Assembly: GCA_028641055.1 (NCBI GenBank)
Contig: CM054060.1
Coordinates: 292,998,660 to 293,062,659, forward strand
From: Alopecurus myosuroides
Lineage: Eukaryota > Streptophyta > Magnoliopsida > Poales > Poaceae
Length of the DNA: 64,000 nt
Direction: 5' to 3'
In this document: positions 1 to 11,669 of the stretch, piece by piece
Position numbering within the stretch: position 1 is the first letter of the stretch
How the letters are laid out: every line of letters starts with the position of its first letter
Notes under the pieces: generated by a model
What the model saw: the letters and a program-made list of their open reading frames with translations, nothing else
Database searches by the model: none
Told to the model about the DNA's origin: nothing
Position numbers and translations under genes: made by a program

Positions 1-1168
1 GAGCGTTTGTTCCATAACCAACAAAGATACCCTCATATGATTTGGTCTCGAATTTTGATAAGTGTTTACCTCTCTTACGACTGAATCATTTGCACCAAAA
101 GACCTTGAAGTATGATACATCCGGCTTCTTTCCTGTGAGAATCTCATAACGATTCGTGTTCTAGTTATTGCGGAGATATAACCGATTGCTAGGATGACAA
201 GCGGTGGAGACGGCCTCGGCTCAAAATTTGTAAGGATGGTCCTTGCTGCATCCATTAGTGTTTGGTTCTTCCTCTCCGCCACACCATTTTGTTGAGGGGT
301 ATAGGGAGTGGAATATTGACGAGCAATCCCCTCTTCGCTAAGAAATCCCTCCACAGTGTTGTTCTTGAATTTGGATCCATTATCACTTCGGATAGCCATG
401 ATGCTTGCATTATGTTGGCTCCACCAAAGTGATGAACTCGATGACTCTCTTTTAAGTCTCACTCTTCCTCTTGAAGAAATACACCCAACAATATCTTGAA
501 TAGTCATCCACGATCACCAAGCAATACTTCTTGCCTCCAAGACTATCATAAGATAGTGGACCTAAAATGTCCAAATGAATACGCTCAAGGATCCTTGAAG
601 TAGTGATGGTGGTCTTGGTGGGGTGAGATTCTCCATGTTGCTTTCCAAGCACGCAAGAGCTACACACACGATCTTTGGCAAACTTAGCATTTTTTAGTCC
701 TAGAACATGATTGCCACTTTGAAGGTCGTGCAACGTCCTCATATTGGTGTGGGCTAACCAGCGATGCCATAGCCACCCCACATCAACTTTAGCCATTAGG
801 CATGTCGCGACACACGTGTATCCTTTAGAGAAGTCCACTACATACATGATGTTCTCGACATTCCCTACACAAGATACTTTAAGAGTCGTCTCCCATGTGG
901 CAATCACATTATCTTTATTAAAGAACGAGGTAAACCCACAATTTGCAAGTTGAAGGACCCACATGATATTATAACCAAGGGACTCGACAAGGAGAACATT
1001 CTCGATTGATAAATTATTTGAGATAGCTACCTTGCCTCGCCCCAATACCTTTAGTTTGGAGTTATCACCAATAGTGACGAAATTGAGATGAGGTGAAGGA
1101 GGATTAAGATCACTCGGTGCATCCTTGCTTTCGGTCATATGTTGGGATGCACCACTATCCACGTCCAT
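1..1168 (-). pseudogene. Copia protease and integrase, partial, broken
   Basis: The open stretch 1168-452 begins with a retropepsin-type active site (DSGASQHMT). It continues into the GAG-pre-integrase domain, with WHRWLAH and a C-x2-C pair before GKQ (the HHCC zinc-binding type), and then the integrase core start (HLDILGP, then IVDDYSRYCWVYF). The frame stops at 452. Further integrase sequence is readable in another frame at about 395-235 (IRSDNGSKF, then STPYTPQQNGVAERKN), so there is a frameshift or small deletion near 400-450. The catalytic Glu region reads GVAERKN as in intact Copia integrases. The reading frame then decays towards the window edge. Function in a live element would be polyprotein cleavage and insertion of cDNA. 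Confidence 0.85.
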
Positions 1169-1201
1169 TTGCCCGACCCGGAAGCGCTTCCCTACAATAG
1201 A

Positions 1202-1937
1202 TTAGTGTCTTGATTTAGGTACCCATCGTTGAATGGGTTCTATTTTGTTAGCAACAAGGGTCTTTGGAACCCAAATAGTCCAATGATAATCATCACCATA
1301 AGAAGTACCAACATATTTAGCATACACATGACCATCTCTAGATTTCATAAGAACATTAGATGGGTTGTATTTCCCGGCAAAGTCATTATGAGTGGTGCTC
1401 CCCCTAGAGGTTTCACCACCCACAATGGTGTTGGTTTCCTTATCTTTGATCACCTCTCCTTATTTCACAAAGTTTACTTCTTGTGAAGGATAAGTGACCT
1501 TCTTCTTGTTCTTCTTGTACCTCTTCCTTGACTTGGCAACATAGCCAAGTCCATCATTTCCATTCTTGACTCTTTGAGGGATCGTCACCTCATTGAGAGT
1601 CTTCTCATTTTCCTACAAGATTAGTTGCACCACAAGAGTTTCTAGGAAAGGTACTAGTGCTAGTAGATCAAGAGTACATAACTTGCTTATTTGATTATTT
1701 AGCTAGAAGATTGTCATGAGATTTGGTTAGCTTGTCATGAATTTCTTTAAGAGACATGAACTCCTTTTCTAGTTCTTCATGACGAGCAACAAGTTCCTCG
1801 TAAGCAATTCCTAGTTTCAACTCTTCATTTTCAAGGGTTTTAACAATAGTAAGATATTGTTCATTATCTTTCCTAAGCTTAGAGACACTCATAGCAAATG
1901 TCTCTTCGAGACGAGATAACTTCTCCTCGAGAGAAGC
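1202..1937 (-). pseudogene. Copia gag C-terminal part with coiled coil
   Basis: This joins the gag middle at 17741 once element A is removed; the flanking GAAGC is the duplicated target. From 1937 to 1695 the protein is rich in Glu, Lys and Leu heptads (SLEEKLSRLEETFAM, YEELVARHEELEKEF), a clear coiled coil that ends in a stop at 1695. A degraded lysine-rich linker follows, then the open stretch 1453-1202, which ends WVPKSRH just before the protease. In SIRE-type Copia elements this long coiled-coil tail of Gag sits between the zinc knuckle and the protease. At least two stops separate the pieces. Confidence 0.75.
1933..1937. repeat. Target-site duplication of element A, left copy (GAAGC)
   Basis: GAAGC directly precedes the TG of the left LTR of A and is repeated at 17741-17745 directly after the CA of the right LTR. 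A 5-bp duplication is normal for LTR retrotransposons and fixes both ends of A. Confidence 0.95.
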
Positions 1938-4900
1938 TGTAAGGACCCCAGACCGGCAGTCTGAAACCCTACGTATGCATACATTCACGATCCCAGAAAG
2001 ATCAGTCGTGAACAACATACACAGTTGGCACACAGAAATACATCATCCATTACACGAATACATAAAGGTATTACATAAAAGATCACATGATCAAGTTTAA
2101 CGCAACTGCCACAAAGGCAGGCAACTTAACAAACACAGCGGAAGACAAATAAAACACAACGTAGTTGAGCCCAAGTCACGCCTTAACCTACAGGCTGCTG
2201 ACCCGGAGACGATCCTAGTTTGCAAAGCCGTCAACTCCGTACTTCCCTTCGTAGATATCCTTTGGAGGCTCCTTCTCCAAATCTGATAAGTAGATACCAG
2301 GGGCGAAACCATAATGAGTACATTTGAATGTACTCAGCAAGACATCCATCATATCACTTACCAACATGCAAGTATGCTTATATGGTGGAATAGGTAGGCT
2401 ATAAATAGGGTTCACTACCAATGGTGTTCATATATGATGACACCACAGTTGCAGTCAAGTTTATCTGCATCTTCGTTGAAGAAGATACTTCAGAAGAAAA
2501 TAAAATAATATAGTTCTATTTCTCTTGTAGATATCTCATGTACAAGAGGTTTTGTAGAGTTTTGTTAAAGAATATTTTCTCTTTGCAAAACTTCTTGGAA
2601 TCAGTTTCCAGAATTCTTGCTTAGAGTAGAAAAGGTTTTCTTTGCAAAACATTTTGTTTTGTACAACATCATCTGGCTTTTCATCATCGACGATACCTCC
2701 ACGGTATAAGTTTCCATTCCTTTCCGAACTTCCCAAGTTCAATACATCCTTTTCAAAAATTCCCTTTCAAAAACTTCCTTTTTGAAAACATTGACACAAT
2801 GCTAGCTACATGGCCATTCAACTGTCCATATCCGAGGACGCGGCTTCTTCGAAAAAGTTATACTCTGCAGAGGTGTACACATCCACCAGATCCAGTACAC
2901 CTCCCGTGAAACAACCACGGAATGTAACAACAGTATGTAAACATCAGGTATCTGATCATAACCATCCACTATGTTCAAGCTAGAATATGCCTATCTCTCA
3001 GTTGAGTTTTACCACATCCCCGGCACCGAGCTAATCCCCGCCAAGCCAGGATGCCTCAACTGATGCATCCGGAGGGAAAATTAATCCCACACTTTATATG
3101 TCTCCACGACATTCGGTTCAGAGGATCGCATCCCCTATAGCACATTGAGATAGCACACACTAATAAGAACAAACTTCAAGTTAAGCCCCTTGCCCATGTT
3201 GGGGTAGGGTGGCAGTACGGTAAAGGTTGTCCGGCGAAGACTAGGTTATGTGTCATTTTTGAAAACACCACTTTCTCAAAAATGACCACTTCCACATTCC
3301 TCCGGAGAACAAGGATCCGCCTTTTCTCCGGGTTTTTCCATAAAGCCTTTGTTTTGTAGAATCACAATTTTAGGGTGTCCACTAAGGGACTAATATATTT
3401 GATGGTAATAAATACCATATGGTGGCTTATGGGCTTGGTATTACCAAGTTTAACTACTGGCATGATAGTAACCTATAATATAGTATAGTAGTAAATTCCA
3501 CATCAAAAATAGTTTTGATAATCAAGTTTTTGTAAAACTTCAGAGGTAAAACATGCATGATAGGTAATGATAAGTATTGTATCAGCAAGCATCAGGATGG
3601 CTTGCCTGGTATCTCTGGTGTCCCTGGTTTTGGAGTGACTGGAACTTGAAACAGAGCTTCACGACACTTCCTTCCTCTTCGTTTTCTAACGTCGTAAAAA
3701 GAATAAAGGACACACATTCAGAACCAATCAAGGCAAGCAACCATACATAACAATACATACAGCAAGGAAACTAAAAATAACTAATCACACCATTATTAAT
3801 GGAGGCAAACAATCAAACAAAACTACTTGGCAGAAATGCCATTTAACAAAACAGCTCAAGGTTGGAGGAACATATCTCACAACCTTAATATCATGGATTC
3901 AGTGGGTGTGCCACTCTCATACCAAGATATTATTAAACCCAGAATACACTTAGTATCACAAGGGTGAGACTACTAAAAGTATATAAAACATGCACAAAAA
4001 TAAGCATGGCAATGGGTCTAGCAACCAAACCACAAAAAGAAAAAGGTAGCTATCCTACTAAGTCTAAATTCACCCCAAGAATGAATAAGACACATGATTT
4101 GCAAAAGTTACTTCTACAAATCAGTGAGCCTACATAAGTGTAATAAGGTAATAGACTCATCACAAAACACACAATTTCTCATAGTGAGAACAATAGAACA
4201 ATGACTAAAAAGGAGGAATCCTATAGACATGTTTCTACTAAGGGTTTGCTATGCAAGCAAGCCTAATAAGTAAAGTACTAAAATGCAAACAAGGAACCAT
4301 GTTATCATAATGGGAATGAAGACATGTCCTCATGCAAGGATACACAATTATCCACCCAACACAAGTTGGCAGGAAAAATAATTCAATACAAAAACTGCTA
4401 AGGAAACTAATACTACTCAAACATGAAGAATCAATGGATGAATTTCAATCAAGTAATTGAAATACAACCAGAGGGTCCATGTCATAAAAACAGTAGTGAA
4501 AAACACCTATACTTGCTATAACAAAAATATCCCATTTAATAAAACAGGGCATCAATTTGCAGGGCAACTCCTACATACTAGTAGTAATAAAAAGGGCATT
4601 ACTAGAGGAATCAAACAACACTCCAAGAATGTATTTTTCCTAGCAAGCCACACAGGATTACAACCACTTACAAACAGAAGCATACCCATTTTTGTTTAGC
4701 ACAAAAAATTCCCAAAGCAAAAATACTAGGCACTCATTAGTTATGAAACTACATAAGAGAAATGCATCTAGTTTGGGGAAATAATGTTTCCACCAAAAAT
4801 GCAATGAAACCAGTGGGTGTTCCACTAGTATAACAAGCATTAAGAGGTCACAATGCCTCTGGTCATACTTGACAAAAATTAGCAAAAACCTAAACTAGCA

Positions 4901-7900
4901 CCTAGTGCAATAACAATACTAGCAGAAAATAATAGGGTGCAAAAATAAGCAAGGCAATGCTACTCATGCTATTGTTTTCACACAAGTGAAAACTCTAGGG
5001 ATCAAGTACTCATAAGAATATAACCAAAATGATACTGGTCCTATGAACACAACACAAAAATATGTGGCTACACCACCACAAATTATTATGACAAAAATTC
5101 TACACATGAGAGAATTTTTCCAACATTTTCATATTGATGACTAAACTACTCATGCTTCTCTACCAATTTAAATGCAAGCTAGCAGAGGTGATACTAACAA
5201 AATATAAGTACCAACATGGCACTGGATCCAATCAAAAATCCAAGTGCTAGCACATCAATTCATCACTCAAAAATTAGATGCAACTATACACTAGAGATAA
5301 ACATATGCTACTAACAAATATCATAATTCTTCTCCACTCAAGTCCACACATTCTAACATGCTAAAATAGTTAAGTAACACTTATAAAACAAGTTCACACA
5401 ACTTGTACATGCTAGAAAACAATATTGCAACACAAAAATATAATCACAACAATTAATTAGCTAAAATGCCAAAATGGCAGAAACATGCCAAACCAAGATC
5501 TGTCCACCAAATTTTATATGATGCTCTAAAAATTAAACCCTTCTAGGTTTGGATAGTCCTAAACATATACAAGACCATCCAATTGAGTTTGCATCAAAAA
5601 TCATTTTTAATAATTTTATAAAAATCACCAAAGTGCTCTCTGGTGTTTTACCAAATTGCCTGCCATTTCAAAAATACAATGAATTTGGAAGCAAGGTTAA
5701 TTGCTCCTGTTAGGAAATTACAAGGGCTTTCCAATGCAATTGGCCTCACTTCATTCTGAGTTGTGAAATAAAAATGGTGCTCATTTTGGTGTTTCTGGTA
5801 CCTGTTGCCAAATCATTTTTAATTTCAAAAATGTTCATCCAAAAGTAGATCTGCAAGTTGGAGGTGGTTTAGAATTAGTTGAGGTACCACTGTGAATTTT
5901 AGTTTGGTCAGATTCATATTTTAAGGTGCCTTTTTGAGCCAAAAGCAAACATGGATGTTTTTGAAAAAAAATAAAAGGGAAACAACACATTATTGGGCCA
6001 GATCTGGATCTGGGCCGGCCAGATCTGTTTCTCACCGCGGGCAAATCCACCCAATGCCACTGACCCGCGGGCCAGGGGCCACGGTGGCTGCCACGCGCGC
6101 AGAGGCGAGGCCCAGCTGCCAGTTTGACTCACGCGCGCGGGGTCAAGGAGACGATGACGCGAGCGTGACGCCGTGCTGACCTCACTCGCCGGCGGGGCGT
6201 CTCCGGCGAGCTCGTACCCGGCGAATCCGGCGACCAAACTGCAAAATAAAAACGGCTACGTCATGCTCTCGTTGCGGGGAACCTAGAGGGTGCGGACTCG
6301 CTTCCCGGGAGGGCCCGGAGAGCGACGGCGACGGTGGAGACGCGGCGGCCGGACGCGTCCGCGGCGCGGCCACGCTTCGGAGGGGTATGGAAGGGGAAAA
6401 AGGGATGGAGACGTCCGTGTGCTCACCGCGACTGCAATGGAGGGATCGGTGAGGGAGTAGGAGTGTCGTGGACGGAGGAATCCCTCGCCGGAGCTCCGTC
6501 GAGCTCGGGGAAGAACGAGGATGGCGCGGCCACCCTGCGGCGCCTCGGCTCGATTACCTTCGCACCAAACACCACAACGACGAGGCGGAGGCGATGGTGC
6601 GAACGGCGACCGGCGGCGTGGTCCCTATCGGCCGAATCGAATGCGGCATGGACTAGGGTTTCGGGTTGGGGACATGAACTAGAGAGAGAGAGGAGGTGAG
6701 CTCTAGGGGAGAGAGAGGGGGCAAGCAGGGGACACTAGCACATGGGGGGGCCTCTTTATCCTCGAGGAAACCTTCTACTCGAAGGCAATGGCTAGGTGTT
6801 CTGTTTGCTACAGAGAGCTAGAGGTAGAAGATGACTCATCTTACTTTTAGGTCCCTGCAAGTTTACAAATTGGTCCCTGTCTTCTCTGTAAAAGGTTGTT
6901 TTCACTAGGAAAATAAAGTTTAAATTTTAAATCCTTTTGCCCAAAATTCTAATTAGTTTAGATGTACAACATATATGAGAATTGGCTCAAAAGGAGAAAC
7001 TTTATAATTCAAAGTTGTTCAAATTTGAATTCTTACATAAATGGACATTGAATTTATTAACCTACTTAGGAGCTTCCAAAAATGATAATTTTTGGCACAC
7101 ATTCCTTATTTGATGTGTTACTTATGTGGTAGAAAATTCAAGTCATTTGGAGTTACTTCATAGAACAAACTTGTTCAAATTTCAAAAAGGTGCTGTCAAG
7201 AAAACAGGGGTTTTTGGCAACTTAAATTATTCAAAAACTTGTGCCCTTTTGGTTTTCATCTTTATTTATGATATAGAGCATGTGGTATTTATTTCATGGC
7301 ATTTGGAAAAAGTTTGTAGAACAAACTTGTTCAAAATCCCAAATGTTGCTGTGGAGAAAATTCATGTTTTCAGGACTTTAATGGATTCAAATTTTGGTCT
7401 CCTCTTGTGTGTGTTCCTTATTTGATATAAGGAAGCAATGGTATGAATTTCAGATCATTTGATGAAAGTTTCCAGAAGTAACTTGTTTTAGTTTTCTGTT
7501 TCTGGAAATATTGGAATTTCTATTTAGTAAAGCACTTGGCTTTTCTTTAGCAATGCTTTGCCAAAATATTTATATGACTATAGATAGCAAGTCAATGCTC
7601 TCCAATACTTTTGTCTTTAAGTTTGCAAGGTTGGAAAAACATTTGATAATATTTTGGTGAAGCATTTAAGAATGCCTCTTTTTCTGATAATCTTTTAGGG
7701 AAATTTTATTAAGTGTTTCCTCTTTCTTAATTTAGGTCTTGGAAATAATATTCAACAAGTATGAGTTTCATAAGATAGTTTTTGGAAAACTCTTTGATCA
7801 ATATTTACTTTATAAAATATTGCCAAGGTCATTGGAACAATATGTTGAATATTTTTAGTTCACTGCTTTGCTATCCTTTTAAGTTTGCAAGTTTATTAGT

Positions 7901-8008
7901 TTGTTTAGTTGCACTTAAACAACCACAAACAAACACAACCAAGGTTTATTAGTAAAGCAATTAGCAAAACAACTGTGTTAACAGGTATTCCAAAATTGGG
8001 ATGTGACA
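1938..8008 (-). repeat. Element A 3' LTR (6071 bp)
   Basis: It runs from tgtaaggacc to gggatgtgaca on the plus strand. It is the same length as the other copy, with about eleven single-base differences found by eye and no indel. Most of it is AT-rich. A GC-rich block lies at about 6010-6660, with overlapping frames in several phases that I take as compositional and not genes. An antisense-facing TATA motif (2398-2410), a hairpin (about 2469-2486) and a splice-acceptor-like box (about 3675-3700) are shared with elements C and D. Confidence 0.93.
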
Positions 8009-8022
8009 AGTCTTCCCCCCTT
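8009..8022 (-). promoter_or_regulatory. Polypurine tract of element A
   Basis: On the minus strand AAGGGGGGAAGACT lies directly before the TGTCACATCC start of the 3' LTR. It would prime plus-strand DNA synthesis. The preceding GGGGACGAGATTC is also present before the PPT of element D, a family-level match. Confidence 0.85.
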
Positions 8023-11000
8023 AAAAAGAATCTCGTCCCCGAGATTCGCAAGCGAGGACTAAGGGAGGGCCAACAAACACAATGTTAGTGTTGGAGTGCC
8101 GGTGCTTCCCCCCTTTGACTTTTCTTGGGAGGTGGGGTACATCCCTAAATTAGCAAATTTACTTTAAAAATTTCTCTAGCTATCACTTTACTCAACCACC
8201 AAATTTTAAAATTTTCTGATAACATCACTACTGCCAACTAGTTTCTTTTAGTGCAGAACTACCTGGAAAAGTACCGTCAATTATTTACATGAGTTCCTAG
8301 CTATATCCCACATATTACATACCACATATGGAGTGGTGTACCACTCTCATAACAAGGTATACAAGAAGCTAAAAATATAGCTTGTGGGTGCAAAAAGGTT
8401 AGGTTGCTAAGGTAAAACAAACAGACAGAACAAATACCCATGGCAGTGGTTATTACTCACCACAAGCAACTATCACTTAAAGTGTTCAAGATTTTAGTTG
8501 GATGTTTTAGCTTAATAAGATACTATTAAGCACAATCATAACACAAGTATAAACTCATGCTAAGGTAAAACATTTAAATAAAATCCAATAAGCAAGCAAA
8601 CAACACCACAGATGAATAGACTATTTAATCACTAGGTTATTGTTTATTAGAGGTTTTGGAATCCATCAATCATGAACAATTAGCAAACAACCAGTAGCTA
8701 AAAAACCAATGAATCCAATCATAAAGGTACCTTAAAACACCATCTTTACACAAGGTAAAACTTCTATTACCCAGGCATAGAAAAAGGTCTGCACAAATCA
8801 CACACTAGTATGAAAAATCTACACCAGCATGCTATAAGAGATAATCATATCCTATAACCATAGAACATGAAACTAAATAATTCATGGCATGATAACAGAA
8901 GTAATAACTTCCCAAACATGCTATATCAACACAAATACTCATAAAATAAAAAGAGGGTAATACTAGAGCAAAAAAAAAATCACCATTTTCTAGTGGTGAA
9001 ACTAGTTTCACTCTAGAGAAGCAAACAACGCTATTATGATGTTTAAACTTAAACAAGCAAGTCATGAATATAAGTGTACCTAAATAACAGTACACAAAAC
9101 TTACTCATGTTAGTAAGCACAAACATCAAAACGATCCCATGAATCAATCATTAAGCATGCAGAAATTTCTTCTAGCAATTTCTGTTCTTCTTAAACAATT
9201 ACTAGCAAACAAGCAAGGTATAACTCACACAACCAGTAGCTATGCAATTAATGAAAATTTATATAAACCTTTTCAAAAATCCATACACTCAATTTAAAAT
9301 TATTCGCAAACAATCTACCAATCAAGAGGAATTTATTTTATTTGCGAACAATTTAATTTCAGCACGCGATAGTGAAACATTTCTTAACATGATACCCCTA
9401 AGGAATATTATGCTAACAAAAGGATCACACCTAAACATATTAGTATTTACTAATAAGAAATCAACTTCTCACTTTCATAGGTGAAAAGAAACAATTATAT
9501 TTTCCATGGTGGAAAACAGAAATCAATCACATAGTGAAACATGCTCTTTTCACACATGTGTATGGTTGGGGATTTTCATCCTCAAGCCAAAATACAATGG
9601 TACCAGTGGGCTATGGCCTACTAATACCAAGGAAAAATAGGTACTAAGCCTCTGGTTACTCATGAAAAACTTTGCATACAAGATAAAAATATAAGGCTAT
9701 TTCATCTAGTGAAACAATACTAGTGCCTATTGATAGCAATTCTTACACATGCTTTACTAGTAAGAGACATGCAAGATAACATAGGTACAAGCATCAAAAT
9801 AACAGTACCTAAATGGTACTGGACTCAAAGAAACATAGCACAAAATCTACTAAAGCATTCACACAAAGATCTAGCTCTCACAATACTTCCAATTAATAAA
9901 CTAAAAGGTGACAAATGCTATTTCATTTTTATTCGAGTTTCCAATCATGCACACACTTTCTAGGGTAGATTTATTGTAAGAAAACAACATAATAACAAGT
10001 CCTAACAACTCCATATAAGTTAGGAAGCAAGATTGAATAAAACACAAATTTATTTCAATCAAGAGCACACAAAGAGACTAAAACAGGAAAACTGTTGTTT
10101 CCTATATCTATCACAACCATTCCATCGTTCACTTAATTTCTAAACCCCGAATATCATAGTACCTACAACGCCTACTAAGATTTGGTTTCCAAAGTAGATA
10201 CACCTGGTATCCTATTGAGTAGTAAACGAATAAGTCATTATCTTATTTTCTCGTGACTTCTCTTTTTTTACCAACTAGATAAAAAAGTGTCTTAAGTCAC
10301 TTAATTCCTTGTTTTTAGAAAGAGTTGTCAGTAGTTCGCATGCTTTGGTTAGGTGTCAACCTAAGATTAGGCAAAGCATGTTAGTCTTGTTAGCTTTCTA
10401 ATTAATCATGTTTGTCCGACAAGACACGACTAGCGTCATCGTACGTCGAATATTGAATTGTGATCTTTTGATTGGCTTTTGAGGGGGTTATGCATCATGG
10501 CATGTGAAGACTTCTCTTGCACCTTTCTCCAGAGGAGGGAGGTATATAACTTTTTAAAAGGGGATTTCTTTAGTTTGGTCTTTTAAAAGGGGACATAAAG
10601 AAAATGTGCAACAATTTGCCAACAGGGTAAAAAGAGTCTTTTGCAAATAGACGAACATTGAGGTTTTGGTCAGTATTGGTTGGTTTTCTTCACGCCTTTT
10701 TTTCTTCGAGGGTTGTCGTTGTTGGAGCTTTATATGTTGGAGTGCATCACTGGTAGCAATGCTATCAGCTCGTGTGGCTTGATGGTCCTCTATATAGGCC
10801 CAATGGTGCTTTCATTGATGGTGGGGAAATGGTGGTGGTTCACGATAGGTCGCATTATGAAGCGAAAACAAGTATAAGTCTAAGCAACAAATTCTTGTTT
10901 TTGAATGCTATACAAACATTTTTGCTTGCAAAAATTTAACACGAGGCGATTCAAAAACAAGAGCGGGGCAAGCACAAATCTGCAAATTTTGAGCACTCCG

Positions 11001-11451
11001 CAAACATATAGAAGCCTAGATGAACCAAATTCTACACCACACAATAGCACAAAGTCCTACGGACACACATAAGCAAGCCAAAACACACAAGCAAGACTCC
11101 ATTGGGCTACGTCGGGGAAGGCGACTCATGGGGCAATCGCTAAATTACTCCAAACTAGACTGATCCAAAATCCTAGAAGTGGCTGAAGAACTATATCTAC
11201 TTCTGACCAACATTACTGTAGAGCTAGGCAATTATTTTGGTCTCTCGGGACATCGGCAAGTATACAAGTTTTTGGATGAAAACAAGATAATAGAAGTAAA
11301 GTTTTGATAAAACTTTATGCAACCATTTGTTTTTGAAACCCCAACTATTTTCTGAACAGAAAACTTCAAAAATGAGAGATGTTTCAAAAACAGAGCGGAG
11401 CAGTTGCAAACAAGTATGAAATAAACTCTTAACCGAGAGAGATACTAACTC

Positions 11452-11501
11452 TGTAAGGCCCGCCCTTCGAACCACTGTTCAAGGACGCCCTTGATATGCA
11501 T
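11452..11501 (-). repeat. Embedded LTR 3' end of element-D type inside element A
   Basis: The plus-strand sequence TGTAAGGCCCGCCC...AACCACTGTTCAAGGAC...GATATGCAT aligns closely with the reverse complement of the last 50 bases of the D LTR (54011-54060). The next bases of A (11437-11451, gatactaactc) resemble the PBS spacer of D with substitutions. A's own LTR end is different in this stretch. Confidence 0.8.
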
Positions 11502-11651
11502 TTAGAATCTTTTGAAAAGATAATAAGGAGGGAAAATATACTAAAATTCCCTTGGATAAAAATAATGTAGATAGTAAATAGGTTTGTTACTCCAAAATAC
11601 TTTTCTTTCCTATCTGACGTCCATGCTAACTAAGGTCTCCTAAGGTCAGGA

Positions 11652-11665
11652 TGGCTCTGATACCA
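11652..11665 (-). promoter_or_regulatory. Primer binding site of element A
   Basis: The minus strand reads TGGTATCAGAGCCA four bases after the 5' LTR, complementary to the 3' end of initiator tRNA-Met, the usual plant primer. It fixes the right LTR as the 5' LTR. Confidence 0.92.
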
Positions 11666-11669
11666 ACTC

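Larger units (their letters stand above)
8009..11669 (-). other. Non-coding interior of element A
   Basis: AT-rich, with no credible coding region on either strand. The sense-strand leader (11669 down to about 11510) matches the leaders of C and D. At 11452-11501 lies an extra D-type LTR end. Much of 8300-9800 looks like degenerate LTR sequence: motifs such as AGTGG..CCACT followed by a variable run, and tracts resembling GGTACTAAGCCTCTGG, also occur in the LTRs of A and C. The interior therefore looks built partly from duplicated LTR-like DNA, not from a decayed pol gene. Confidence 0.75.

Noticed and set aside
6182..6699. Frames of 60-121 codons in LTR A GC block
   Set aside because: They overlap on both strands, are rich in Arg, Ala and Pro, and have no motif; duplicated simply because the LTR is duplicated.
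11652..11665. tRNA-like sequence at primer sites
   Set aside because: Only the 12-18 bases complementary to tRNA-Met are present; no tRNA fold, so these are PBS and not tRNA genes.
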